Shown one piece after another: positions 41,053 through 48,875 of a DNA stretch of 49,821 bases. Source of the DNA: CAYQVW01 sp964421245. GTDB taxonomy: Bacteria > Margulisbacteria > WOR-1 > XYC2-FULL-46-14. The translations under genes were made by a program, and so were the position numbers. Positions within the stretch are counted from its first letter, which is position 1, and each line of letters opens with the position of its first letter. Where the stretch lies: NCBI GenBank assembly GCA_964421245.1, contig CAYQVW010000013.1, forward strand, positions 1 through 49,821, written 5' to 3'. The notes under the pieces were generated by a model, which saw only the letters and a program-made list of their open reading frames with translations, ran no database searches and was not told the DNA's origin.

Positions 41053-41886
41053 TTAATGGTGAAGAGCTGAGTAGGCGGCTTGATACATAATTTGATAGGG
41101 GGCGGGTTGGTTAGTGAAGACGCTAAAACCTAGGGCTCCTTGACGAACCAGCATTCCAAGGCCTGATACCGCTTTGGCATTTGCTGCTTTAGCTCTTTTT
41201 AAGAGTTCGGTCTCCTCTGGATTATAAACAATATCGTAAACAACTAAATTAGCATTAAGCTTAATTCCTTTTGGTAGAGGGCAGCTTTTTACTTTTGGGT
41301 GCATACCGACCGGAGAGGCATTGACCAGAAGATCTGCATTATCAATCTCTTCTTGTAGATCTTCGCTCTTCTTAATTTTTATATCAAACATATCGGTTAA
41401 ATAAGTTACTAAGTCATCTAGTTTGCTAGCAATAGGGTCGTGAATTATTAATGAGTCGACTCCTGTATCACAAAGAGAGAGTCCGATTGCTCGTCCGGCT
41501 CCGCCAGCTCCGAGTAGAACAACATTTTTACCGTTTGGTTCGCATTGCCCATCTTCGCGAATTGAGTCAATGAAACCTGATCCGTCGGTGTTATAGCCAA
41601 TTAGTTTTCCGTTTTCGTTTTTTACTGTATTTACTGCTCCAATTCGTTCAGCCAATTCGGTTATTTCGTCAAGATACGGCATGATTGCCTCTTTGTGTGG
41701 AATTGTTACGTTAAATCCTGCGACGTTTTCTACTTTTAGATTTTTGCTTAAAGCCTTTAGCTTACTTGGTGGAATATCTTTTAAAGAATATTTAAAATCT
41801 AATTCAAGGTGTTTATATCCAGCATTATGCATAGCAGGTGATATGCTGTGGCCAAGTGGATGGCCGATTAGGAAGCATTTTTTCAT
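41053..41886 (-). CDS. aroE: Shikimate dehydrogenase
   Basis: Reduces 3-dehydroshikimate to shikimate with NADPH. The start at ATG 41886 is preferred over GTG 41895, because it gives MKKCFLIGHPLGHSISPAMHN, the family opening (shikimate-binding S14 and S16). Catalytic Lys is K65 in NVTIPHKEA, with NTDGSGF at 99-105 and the NADP fold GAGGAGRA at 126-133. The C-terminal LGMLVRQGALGF is typical. The length of 277 is normal. No Shine-Dalgarno sequence or clear promoter was seen; ACACAGA-type repeats fill the upstream region. Confidence 0.95.
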   Translation of the reverse strand: MKKCFLIGHPLGHSISPAMHNAGYKHLELDFKYSLKDIPPSKLKALSKNLKVENVAGFNVTIPHKEAIMPYLDEITELAERIGAVNTVKNENGKLIGYNTDGSGFIDSIREDGQCEPNGKNVVLLGAGGAGRAIGLSLCDTGVDSLIIHDPIASKLDDLVTYLTDMFDIKIKKSEDLQEEIDNADLLVNASPVGMHPKVKSCPLPKGIKLNANLVVYDIVYNPEETELLKRAKAANAKAVSGLGMLVRQGALGFSVFTNQPAPYQIMYQAAYSALHH

Positions 41887-41891
41887 GGCAT

Positions 41892-41930
41892 ACACAGAAT
41901 AACACAGATAAAAATACAGAACAACACAGA
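41892..41930. repeat. ACACAGA-type repeat upstream of aroE
   Basis: CACAGAATAACACAGA (41893-41908) and CAGAACAACACAGA (41917-41930). The second is an exact 14-base match to DNA inside the GT39 gene at 26351-26364. Confidence 0.6.
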
Positions 41931-41942
41931 AGGGAAAAGGGC

Positions 41943-41970
41943 TGAAATTTTTATAATAAATTGCAGAATA
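41943..41970 (+). promoter_or_regulatory. Sigma-28-like promoter P6
   Basis: TGAAATTTTT (41943-41952); 15 bases after GAAA comes GCAGAATA (41963-41970). The orphan ATG is only seven positions downstream, so the mRNA should be leaderless. Confidence 0.5.
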
Positions 41971-41976
41971 AATATT

Positions 41977-42630
41977 ATGAGTACTTCAGCAACGGGTGGA
42001 TTTATTTCTCAAAATCATCTTACAACCTTTGGAAAATTAAGACATATTGCAAGAAAAATGCATAATTTGAGGACGAAAGAGAACAAGCAAGCGGCCCTTG
42101 GTACAGAATGTTTGTCAGAGAGAGGAGTTGTTGATCTGCATTTTATGCATGTATCAAGAGAGAGTTGTTTAGCGGTTGTTGGAGGAAAAGGGGTAAAAGG
42201 AGGGGCGTTGGATGGTAGGAGGACTGACATGGTATTAAATTTAGAATCAGGGGATTGCCATGGTCGGGATTTTAATGTGGCGACTTCTCAGTCGGGAGTT
42301 ATACCACCTTTTAATTTACCGCAGGAAATAGGACTTTATTATAAACATGGTGCAACTGCTGTTCCAACTTTACCCAACTCGAGCGATCCAGTCTTTATGC
42401 CATTTTATTGGGTTTTTGATTTTTTGATGAATCCTTTAGAAAGTGAATCGATTGATAGGAGTTTGTTAGAAAGAGAGTTGCGGGGGTTTCCACAAATGGT
42501 TTCCCATCCACTTGAGCATACTTTTAATGTTGAATTTTTAAAAGAAGAGGTTGACCCTGCTCTTATTTGTGACGCCTTATTTGCTTTTCGAGAAGGCCTT
42601 GGCATGGACTATAGTCCTGATTTGGGATAA
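41977..42630 (+). CDS. Orphan protein of 217 residues
   Basis: The family is not recognised. The start is ATG 41977, directly after a sigma-28-like promoter and without a Shine-Dalgarno sequence. It is soluble, with Cys at about 45, 64 and 94 and several His (HFMHVSRES near 55-63). A Gly-rich stretch GGKGVKGGALDGRR (69-82) and an aromatic segment MPFYWVFDFLMNP (140-152) stand out. The C-terminal third is acidic and probably helical. The reading frame is convincing in length and codon pattern. It lies between aroE (divergent) and purE, which has its own promoter, so it is monocistronic. Confidence 0.72.
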   Translation: MSTSATGGFISQNHLTTFGKLRHIARKMHNLRTKENKQAALGTECLSERGVVDLHFMHVSRESCLAVVGGKGVKGGALDGRRTDMVLNLESGDCHGRDFNVATSQSGVIPPFNLPQEIGLYYKHGATAVPTLPNSSDPVFMPFYWVFDFLMNPLESESIDRSLLERELRGFPQMVSHPLEHTFNVEFLKEEVDPALICDALFAFREGLGMDYSPDLG

Positions 42631-42656
42631 TACTAGACAAGACTCTCTTCTATATA

Positions 42657-42662
42657 TATAAT
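42657..42662 (+). promoter_or_regulatory. -10 element for a leaderless purE transcript
   Basis: TATAAT at the end of a TA run (42657-42662), with its last base seven positions from the A of ATG 42669. No Shine-Dalgarno sequence is present. Confidence 0.55.
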
Positions 42663-42668
42663 ACGGTT

Positions 42669-43115
42669 ATGAAAGTAGGAATTATTTGTGGTAGTAACTC
42701 TGATCTGCCTCTTTTAGATAAAACCGCTAAACAGTTGGATGAATTTGGTATTAAGTATGATGTTGTAGTCGCTTCTGCCCATAGAACCCCTGAAAAGGTT
42801 ATCTCTTTTGCAAAGTCGGCTGAAAAAAAATATAATCTAATTATTGCAGCAGCAGGAATGGCTGCTGCGCTTCCAGGTGTTGTAGCTGGACACACTACTT
42901 TACCGGTTATCGGAATTCCGATTTTTTCAAAATCTTTAAAAGGATTAGATGCCCTTTTTGCGATAGTGCAGATGCCCTCCGGTGTTCCGGTTGCGTCAGT
43001 TGCAATTGATGGCGCGAAGAACGCGGCAATATTGGCGGCTCAGATTTTAGCTCTTAAATACCCCAAACTTAGGTTAAAATTAAAGAAATTTAAAAAAACT
43101 TTAGCGGGGAAATAG
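42669..43115 (+). CDS. purE: N5-carboxyaminoimidazole ribonucleotide mutase
   Basis: Class I PurE, which shifts the carboxylate of N5-CAIR to make CAIR in purine synthesis. CGSNSDLPLL (7-16) binds phosphate; SAHRTPEK (36-43) carries the catalytic His. AAAGMAAALPGVVAGHTTLPVIGIP is read across two conserved segments. The length of 148 is slightly short but complete, with a basic C-terminal tail. It heads a tight operon with cvpA (next base) and apgM. Confidence 0.95.
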   Translation: MKVGIICGSNSDLPLLDKTAKQLDEFGIKYDVVVASAHRTPEKVISFAKSAEKKYNLIIAAAGMAAALPGVVAGHTTLPVIGIPIFSKSLKGLDALFAIVQMPSGVPVASVAIDGAKNAAILAAQILALKYPKLRLKLKKFKKTLAGK

Positions 43116-43739
43116 ATGATAAGCGGAATTGATATATTTTGCTTCTTTATTTTTTTGGTTACCATCTTCTTTGCAATAAGAGGTGGTTTTCTCTCTGCTT
43201 TCTTAAGCGTTCTTCTGGCATATCTCTCGATTTTTTTGGCCTCTGCTTTTGCCAATCCAGCTTCGTATACTTTTAGATTTTTAAGTGTTCCATATCATAT
43301 TGCTTACACAATTGTTTTTTTAGCAGTTTTTATTTTACTGTATATTATTGGTGAGATGGGTATATGGTTGTTAAAGAAAATGGTTAGTGTGAAAATCTTA
43401 GGTATTTTTGATACAGTTTTGGCTGGCGTTCTAGGTGGGTTTAAGGCGCTCTTAATTATGGGGGCTGTTTTTAGTCTTCTAACTGCCTACACCTTGTCTC
43501 CTGTAACCAATAAAATGTTAGAGGGATCTTTCTTCAAAAGGGTTTCTGATAAAATCTATCAACAAACCTATCCCTTTGCTCGGGCCGCAATTCCTCAGTT
43601 GATTAAGATAGCCAGGGGAGAATTTGAGGGAAGAAATATTGAAATTTCAAATTCTTTGGTTTCTTCTGAAGTTGTTGCTAAAACAATTAATTTGGTTTCA
43701 AGAGAAGTAATTGAGCTTTCAAGAGAACTGACTCCGTGA
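43116..43739 (+). CDS. cvpA: CvpA family membrane protein
   Basis: CvpA-type protein with four membrane spans in residues 1-125 (starting GIDIFCFFIFLVTIFFAIRGG) and a soluble helical C-terminal tail to 207. Other members affect colicin V production, purF-linked purine metabolism and envelope integrity; its molecular role is not settled. Linkage with purE here echoes its classic neighbourhood next to purF. The ATG follows the purE stop without a gap, and apgM begins within its stop codon. Confidence 0.87.
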   Translation: MISGIDIFCFFIFLVTIFFAIRGGFLSAFLSVLLAYLSIFLASAFANPASYTFRFLSVPYHIAYTIVFLAVFILLYIIGEMGIWLLKKMVSVKILGIFDTVLAGVLGGFKALLIMGAVFSLLTAYTLSPVTNKMLEGSFFKRVSDKIYQQTYPFARAAIPQLIKIARGEFEGRNIEISNSLVSSEVVAKTINLVSREVIELSRELTP

Positions 43740-44866
43740 AATATTTGGTCCTAATTCCAGATGGAATGGCAGATCTCCCGCTTTCAAGGTTAGGCGGAAA
43801 AACCCCCCTTGAAGTAGCGAGAACTCCTAATATGGATTACTTAGCTCAAAATGGTTTGTGTGGTTGGGTTAACAATGTTCCCAAGGGAATTCCACCGGGA
43901 TCTGATGTTGCTGCAATGTCTATTTTAGGATACAATCCAAAAACTCAATATGAAGGGCGAGGCCCACTTGAAGCAGCAAGCTTAGGTGTTAAGATTCGAC
44001 ACGGTGAGGTCTGTTTTCGTTGTAACTTTGTCACAATTAAAAACAACAAAATGGACAGCTTTACTGCGCACCATATTTCTACCAAAGAGGCTCGAAAACT
44101 GATTAACCTTATAAATAAACACTTCGGAACAAAAGAAATAAAGTTTTATACCGGATTATCATATCGCCATTTGTGTGTCATTGCCGATCCAAAACTTACA
44201 AGGGTAAAATGTACTCCTCCACACGATATTACAGGAAAAGAGATTACAAAATATCTTCCTAATAATAAATTGCTAAAATCTTTGATGAAAGAGAGTCAAA
44301 AACTATTTAATAATGGAAAAATGATTTGGTTGTGGGGTCAGGGGCTCTCCCCAAGACTTAAAAAGTTTCCTAAAAAAGGAGCAATTATTACAGCAGTTCA
44401 TTTATTGAAGGGATTGGGTAAGATTGTCGGTTTAGAATCGATTGATGTCCCGGGTGCGACAGGATACATAGATACAAACTACAAAGGGAAGGCGAAGGCT
44501 GCGTTAAAGGCATTAGACAAAAAGGATATTGTTTTTGTTCATGTTGAGGCGCCGGATGAGGCAGGGCATGAGGGATCTATTGAGAAGAAGATTAAGGCAA
44601 TTGAAGATTTTGATAAGAAAGTATTGGGAACAATGTTAAAGAGAATTAAAAAATCAAAATTAAAAATTAAAATACTCGTTCTACCTGATCATCCGACACC
44701 AATTAGATATATGACCCATACTTCAGACCCGGTCCCCTTTGTTATATATGATTCGACCAATCCTCGCAAGGGACCGGTTGCTTTTAGCGAAAAAGCACTA
44801 AAAAAGGCCAAAATTAGGCTTCGAGACGGCCATAATCTTCTTAAAAAGTATTTATTTTGCCTATAA
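43736..44866 (+). CDS. apgM: Archaeal-type cofactor-independent phosphoglycerate mutase
   Basis: Alkaline-phosphatase-superfamily enzyme interconverting 3- and 2-phosphoglycerate. Metal site D9 in VLIPDGMAD, nucleophile S56 in PPGSDVAAMSILGY, plus HVEAPDEAGHEG and LPDHPTP with the remaining His/Asp ligands are visible. The length of 376 is slightly under the usual 390-410. One subgroup has been proposed as a homoserine kinase when linked to thrC; thrC is 6 kb away on the other strand, so either role is possible. The start is GTG, overlapping the cvpA stop (GTGA). Confidence 0.88.
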   Translation: MKYLVLIPDGMADLPLSRLGGKTPLEVARTPNMDYLAQNGLCGWVNNVPKGIPPGSDVAAMSILGYNPKTQYEGRGPLEAASLGVKIRHGEVCFRCNFVTIKNNKMDSFTAHHISTKEARKLINLINKHFGTKEIKFYTGLSYRHLCVIADPKLTRVKCTPPHDITGKEITKYLPNNKLLKSLMKESQKLFNNGKMIWLWGQGLSPRLKKFPKKGAIITAVHLLKGLGKIVGLESIDVPGATGYIDTNYKGKAKAALKALDKKDIVFVHVEAPDEAGHEGSIEKKIKAIEDFDKKVLGTMLKRIKKSKLKIKILVLPDHPTPIRYMTHTSDPVPFVIYDSTNPRKGPVAFSEKALKKAKIRLRDGHNLLKKYLFCL

Positions 44867-44967
44867 TAGTGTATGCCCCGCACATATATTTGTGCTATAT
44901 TGGCTTATTTCCCCTTAAATACTCAGGCGGGTAAATTGCTACTATAAATTATACGGAGGTGAGTTAA

Positions 44968-45291
44968 ATGGCCGCAACACAGGAAAGAGAATTGCTTAGA
45001 AGAAACAAGGCGATGCTTCCCTTTTTGTTTACTGACGAAAAGATGAAGGATAAAGAGTCATCAAAACTCGATCTTTTTGAAAAGGGATTAGAAAATGAAG
45101 TAAGAAAATCAGATACCGTCGAACATGCAGTTGAGAAGATGGTAAAAATGGCCTTGGCTGCAGAGTTTGGGGCTACCTTATTGACTTCGCGGGGGGCTCG
45201 CGGTATGATAAACACCATTACATATGGTATTTTGCATGATGAGGAGCTTAGAAAACAGGCACTTCTTATCATCGACCGATTTGCTAAGTGA
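44968..45291 (+). CDS. Small conserved helical protein (107 residues)
   Basis: No family is recognised. It has a good Shine-Dalgarno sequence (GGAGGTGAG at 44956-44964) and TATAAA at 44943-44948. The protein is predicted mostly helical, strongly charged in the first 55 residues (DEKMKDKESSKLDLFEKG) and more hydrophobic after that (MALAAEFGATLLTSRGARGMI). There is no signal peptide. Its stop overlaps the GTG of the NtrC-like regulator, so the two are translationally coupled; it could be a partner or regulator of that protein. Confidence 0.8.
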   Translation: MAATQERELLRRNKAMLPFLFTDEKMKDKESSKLDLFEKGLENEVRKSDTVEHAVEKMVKMALAAEFGATLLTSRGARGMINTITYGILHDEELRKQALLIIDRFAK

Positions 45292-46496
45292 ATCAAACAA
45301 AACCTTCAATTTTAGTTGTTGATGACGAGTCATCAATAAGAGAGTCTTTTGCTCTTATTCTTGAATCTGATTACAATGTTATATCTGCCGGATCTGGAGC
45401 TTCTGCCCTAAAGAAAGCCGTTGACCAAAAAATCGATTTAGTCTTCCTCGATATTCGTATGCCTGGCATGGATGGTATTGAGACTCTTTCTCATCTTAAA
45501 AAAGTTGCTCCTCAGAGTGAAGTTATTATGGTCACGGCAGTTCAGGACGTTCAAAAGGCGGCTTTGGCAATAAGGTATGGGGCGCGTGATTATATTGTAA
45601 AGCCCTTTGACGTTGAGGTAATTATTGCTTTGGCTTCGGAAGTAATTTATAAGAAAAATCTGCTCAAAGTTGCTGGCTTTGCTGGTGAAGAGCCTCCTTT
45701 TTTAATTGGTGGTGGGGATAAGATCAAAATGGTGAAAGAGCAGATTAAGGAATTAGCAGCAACTGATAAGTCCGTTTTGATTGTTGCAGAAGATGGATGT
45801 GAGAAGGAAAAAGTTGCCCGGATAATTCATTATAAAAAGCGTAATACTAGTCAAGGCTTTCGTGCTATTAATGCTCTTGAAATATCAGAAAGGGAACTCT
45901 TTGGGAGTCGAGAAGGAAAGTCGGCCGAAGAGATTGTTCATTTAAGTGGTCTATTAGAAGATGTACAGACTATTTTTATTGATCACATAGAAGAATTAGA
46001 CAATTCTTTTATAGAAAAATTAAGAGATATTGGAGATGGTATTAGGGTGATTGCTGCAAGCAATATTGATTTGGGGTTGGAGGGGTTTGAAAAAATAAGT
46101 TTACCACCGCTTCGAGATAGGGTGGGAGATTTAGTTGAGCTTTTACAATTTTATCGGGTATTTTATAATGATTTTTATAAATTAAAGACCAGTCTTTTTT
46201 CGGACGATGCATTGGCCATTCTTTCTCTATATTCTTTCCCTGGAAATGTTGATGAATTAAAATCAATTATTTCAACTGCTGTTTTAAATCAAAAGGAGGG
46301 GGAGATTAATAAGAGTAATCTTCCTCTTTATGTTTTTATGGACAAAAATAATTTTAAACCACAATCCTTCGAGGATATTTATTCTGGTTTTGAAAAAGAG
46401 TTTATTGAATCGGTCTTAAAGAAAACCGATTCCAACCACGAAAAGGCCGCAGCGCTTTTAAATGTTAAGCTTCATGTTTTAGAAAGTAAATTATAA
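45288..46496 (+). CDS. NtrC-like response regulator with degenerate AAA+ domain
   Basis: 402 residues. The receiver is intact: D12/D13, phospho-acceptor D55 in LVFLDIRMPGMDG, T83 in MVTA and K105 in YIVKPF. The central domain follows the NtrC order but is altered. Walker A GESGTGKE reads AEDGCEKE (167-174), GAFTGA is absent after ELFGSREG (203-210), and Walker B is IFIDHIEEL. The LPPLRDR segment is kept. A Fis-type helix-turn-helix (FEKEFIESVLKKTDSNHEKAAALL, read in parts) ends the protein. Without GAFTGA it should not activate sigma-54 RNA polymerase, so it may act as a repressor or as a direct DNA-binding switch. The start is GTG, coupled to the upstream small protein. Confidence 0.9.
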   Translation: MNQTKPSILVVDDESSIRESFALILESDYNVISAGSGASALKKAVDQKIDLVFLDIRMPGMDGIETLSHLKKVAPQSEVIMVTAVQDVQKAALAIRYGARDYIVKPFDVEVIIALASEVIYKKNLLKVAGFAGEEPPFLIGGGDKIKMVKEQIKELAATDKSVLIVAEDGCEKEKVARIIHYKKRNTSQGFRAINALEISERELFGSREGKSAEEIVHLSGLLEDVQTIFIDHIEELDNSFIEKLRDIGDGIRVIAASNIDLGLEGFEKISLPPLRDRVGDLVELLQFYRVFYNDFYKLKTSLFSDDALAILSLYSFPGNVDELKSIISTAVLNQKEGEINKSNLPLYVFMDKNNFKPQSFEDIYSGFEKEFIESVLKKTDSNHEKAAALLNVKLHVLESKL

Positions 46497-46508
46497 TCCA
46501 CCAGATGG
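46481..46508 (+). promoter_or_regulatory. Weak sigma-28-like candidate upstream of the 283-residue orphan
   Basis: GAAA at 46482-46485 followed by 15 bases and CCAGATGG (46501-46508). The spacing fits the nine-site set, but the T-run is missing and the -10 matches poorly. Confidence 0.25.
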
Positions 46509-46535
46509 AAATATATTAGCTGGAGGGATAATAAT

Positions 46536-47387
46536 ATGGCAATTGTAGCGAGTTGTCTGTCATCGGGTAACTGTCTTTCTTCTTCTGTTTTAAAAAGCTC
46601 TAATGATATGCTTTGGAGGCTAGTGGGTCAACACGGACATGCTGTGCGGTTGGCAAATGAATGGGATTTTATTGTTGATTCCGATAATTATGTGGATTGG
46701 CAAGATAAGCTTAAAAATATCTTGTCACATGCGGACGAAAAAACCCAAAAAATCGTTTTAATGACGGTTGCATTTTTGAACTCTCTTGAAAGGGTACAGA
46801 TTCCAGAATTTAATGGTAGTGCAGTAATGAGTGGAACCACTTTATTACGTAAAGCTGTTCCAGAGGGGGAGATTCATCTACCTGATCTTTTAGCGCAGGT
46901 TCAGTTAAATGAAATGGGGTATTATAGAGATGCTTTATTTCCTGAGAATGATCTAGCAAGAAAAGATTTTCTTGAAGAGGAAGAGAGGGCTATTGTTGCA
47001 ATTGGCTGGCATCTGCTAGATCTAATTTTTCCTCTGGTTTATTATAATAATCCTGAGCAGGCTGTTTCTGCCCTTCGCCAAGGATCTACAGTGGTAACTG
47101 TTCCAATGTGGTTTGGCCAGGTTATGGAAAGGGGGACGCATATTAGGAAACTTATTTTAGAAGAAAACAAAATAATTCAATCTGGAGGAGTGGGATTTGG
47201 ATTAGACGCAGAAAGGAATATAGCAACGCCAATAGGAGAAATTAATTTTCATAATGATGAAGAGAACTGTTTTAAGGTTGATTTTCAATCGGATGGTGAT
47301 CATACATCAAGATTTGTAGTTCTTGCCGATGATGTTCATCGGCTCTTTTTCACAAAACGGCCAGCCCCAGAGGTAAGAGCGTTCTAG
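46536..47387 (+). CDS. Orphan protein of 283 residues
   Basis: The family is not recognised. GGAGGG at 46522-46527 lies eight bases before ATG 46536. The protein is soluble, with a helical middle (about 50-165) and a C-terminal third (about 215-283) rich in beta-type residues (SGGVGFGLDAERNIATPIGEI, ENCFKVDFQSDGDHTSRFVVLADD). It is followed 63 bases later by the histidine-kinase remnant and preceded by the NtrC-like regulator, so it could be a lost or diverged kinase sensor/dimerisation part; the match near LVGQHGHAVRLANEW is too weak to claim. Confidence 0.7.
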   Translation: MAIVASCLSSGNCLSSSVLKSSNDMLWRLVGQHGHAVRLANEWDFIVDSDNYVDWQDKLKNILSHADEKTQKIVLMTVAFLNSLERVQIPEFNGSAVMSGTTLLRKAVPEGEIHLPDLLAQVQLNEMGYYRDALFPENDLARKDFLEEEERAIVAIGWHLLDLIFPLVYYNNPEQAVSALRQGSTVVTVPMWFGQVMERGTHIRKLILEENKIIQSGGVGFGLDAERNIATPIGEINFHNDEENCFKVDFQSDGDHTSRFVVLADDVHRLFFTKRPAPEVRAF

Positions 47388-47405
47388 GGATAGTTTAAAA
47401 ATAGT

Positions 47406-47433
47406 TGAAATCTCCTCATGTTTTTAACGAGAT
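47406..47433 (+). promoter_or_regulatory. Sigma-28-like promoter P7
   Basis: TTGAAAT at 47405-47411 with 15 bases between GAAA (47407-47410) and AACGAGAT (47426-47433). The T-run is interrupted, and this is the weakest of the nine full sites. ATG 47451 is 18 positions downstream. Confidence 0.4.
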
Positions 47434-47450
47434 GTGTATGAGGGGGATAT

Positions 47451-47889
47451 ATGTTAAGAATTGATGGAAGGTCAATGCCCAGGTTAACTGCAATGGGAGC
47501 CATGGAACGAAAATATCCTGTTGATAGTCGGGTGATAGTTGACTATCCAGATCGTGATGTTAACGCCATTCTTCAAGAAGAATCCTTACCGACTGATTCC
47601 ACTCTTGCTCCAAATCTTCCTCCTATAGCAGGTGTGATGATAGATCCACATTTACTTTATGAAAGAACAATGCATATAAATTTAGGGGAGGATCTTTGAG
47701 GATGGATTTTCGCATGGGAAAGGAGGATTATTGGATAGAGGGATCGGACTTTATTTTTCAAAAGAAATTATTACAATGTTTGGTGGAACACTTACATTGC
47801 ACAGAAATGTGCCGCAGGCAGAGGCTACGACTTCATCTCCGCAAGGAGCGACTTTTAGAATAGCTTTACCTGTAATACCAAAAAGTTGA
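47451..47889 (+). pseudogene. Histidine-kinase ATPase-domain remnant with frameshift
   Basis: Two frames together look like a decayed HATPase_c domain. The first, 47451-47699, encodes 82 residues ending IDPHLLYERTMHINLGEDL, compatible with the DPxxLxxxlxNLxxNA N-box. The second, one base over (47692-47889), gives IFEDGFSHGKGGLLDRGIGLYFSKEII and FGGTLTLHRN...GATFRIALPV, clearly the F-box and G2-box end of a sensor kinase. The G1 segment (DxGxGI) that should lie between is missing, so there is both a frameshift and a deletion. A start at TTG 47731 with AAGGAGG could express the second fragment alone. It lies 1 kb after the NtrC-like regulator and carries a sigma-28-like promoter. Confidence 0.5.
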
Positions 47890-47902
47890 ACTAGACATCT
47901 TC

Positions 47903-48772
47903 TTACTCCACAGGCCGGATTTCTACCTCTCCCTGGTTCCCTTGATATTTAATTACTAGTGGAGCCACTCGATAAAAAAACTGCTCGTCCCTGAAAAGGG
48001 CTAAATCCTCCTCGTCGGTAATATTCATAACAATTCTTTTTTCACAATCAAAGTAATAAAACTGACGAGGGCTGACGTGAGTGGGATTTCTATCGACTTC
48101 TATATAAAAAAGTTGTAATACGAACCTGTTCGGATCAAGAATCCGTCCCATAACACTACCTACGGAAAAGAAATTTAGGCCGATGCGTAATTGTTTAGTA
48201 TATTCAATATTATTAAAAATTAATCCTTCATCTATGAAAGAACAGACTTTTTCTCCAAGCATTTTTGCAATTTCACAAATCTCACTAAATTCACCGCTTG
48301 GTCGTAAATAACTGCCTTTCTTTGGATCAAGACCAGATGGGATTTGGAAAGTTTTTGTTCTACCAGGAACTACTTCTACGTCGAGTGTTTTATTCTCCAA
48401 CAATAAAGCTCTGTATTTATGCACAAAAAGTTCAGAAGCCTCAATATATACTCCTCTTAAATTTATGTTTCTCAATCGCCATGATGGTGGCGGACGGTCT
48501 GAATCAAAGTCTTTCCCGCTTAGAAGAATTAAAAAAGTTTTAAGGTTAGCAGTTCTTCTTTTTTGTCTTGGATTCCGGAGGGTAAATCTTGTCCCAAAAT
48601 CAATTAGGCCATCTTTAATCCATTGTTCTGTTTGGGCTCTTTCTATTCCAAAAGCTTCGGCACGGGGTATTAATGGGGAGACTTCTGCCATTGGTCTAGC
48701 AGAAGTTCTGAATGCACTTCCGCCATTAGAACTTCCTCCTCCTGGTGGTAATCCGTTCATTGATAAAGCCAT
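47903..48772 (-). CDS. Orphan protein of 289 residues with Gly/Ser-rich N-terminus
   Basis: The family is not recognised. The first 30 residues are low complexity (NGLPPGGGSSNGGSAFR), followed by a mixed alpha/beta body. Residues 60-75 are basic (TLRNPRQKRRTANLK) and the C-terminal half alternates beta-like segments (RFVLQLFYIEVDRNP, RQFYYFDCEKRIVMNI). There is no membrane span or signal peptide. GGAGGG lies just before the ATG, and upstream is the best-conserved sigma-28-like promoter of the window. The 3' end converges on the kinase remnant with a 13-base gap. Confidence 0.7.
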   Translation of the reverse strand: MALSMNGLPPGGGSSNGGSAFRTSARPMAEVSPLIPRAEAFGIERAQTEQWIKDGLIDFGTRFTLRNPRQKRRTANLKTFLILLSGKDFDSDRPPPSWRLRNINLRGVYIEASELFVHKYRALLLENKTLDVEVVPGRTKTFQIPSGLDPKKGSYLRPSGEFSEICEIAKMLGEKVCSFIDEGLIFNNIEYTKQLRIGLNFFSVGSVMGRILDPNRFVLQLFYIEVDRNPTHVSPRQFYYFDCEKRIVMNITDEEDLALFRDEQFFYRVAPLVIKYQGNQGEVEIRPVE

Positions 48773-48789
48773 TATTTCCCTCCATAATT

Positions 48790-48817
48790 ATATCGCCTAT
48801 TTAATTAGAAAATTTCA
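48790..48817 (-). promoter_or_regulatory. Sigma-28-like promoter P8
   Basis: On the minus strand TGAAATTTT (48817 to 48809) with 15 bases between GAAA and GGCGATAT (48797 to 48790), which matches GCCGATAT in seven of eight positions and overlaps a TATAAT. The 289-residue orphan starts at 48772. Confidence 0.6.
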
Positions 48818-48852
48818 ATCTTTTCAGAGAAAGCAAAGCAATGGAAAGCAAG

Positions 48853-48870
48853 AAAAGCGGTCGCGCTTTT
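48853..48870. terminator. Bidirectional-type hairpin after the histidine phosphatase
   Basis: AAAAGCG (48853-48859), loop GTCG and CGCTTTT (48864-48870) form a perfect 7-bp stem with flanking A/T tracts on both sides. On the minus strand it lies five bases past the phosphatase stop. Confidence 0.6.
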
Positions 48871-48875
48871 GATTT

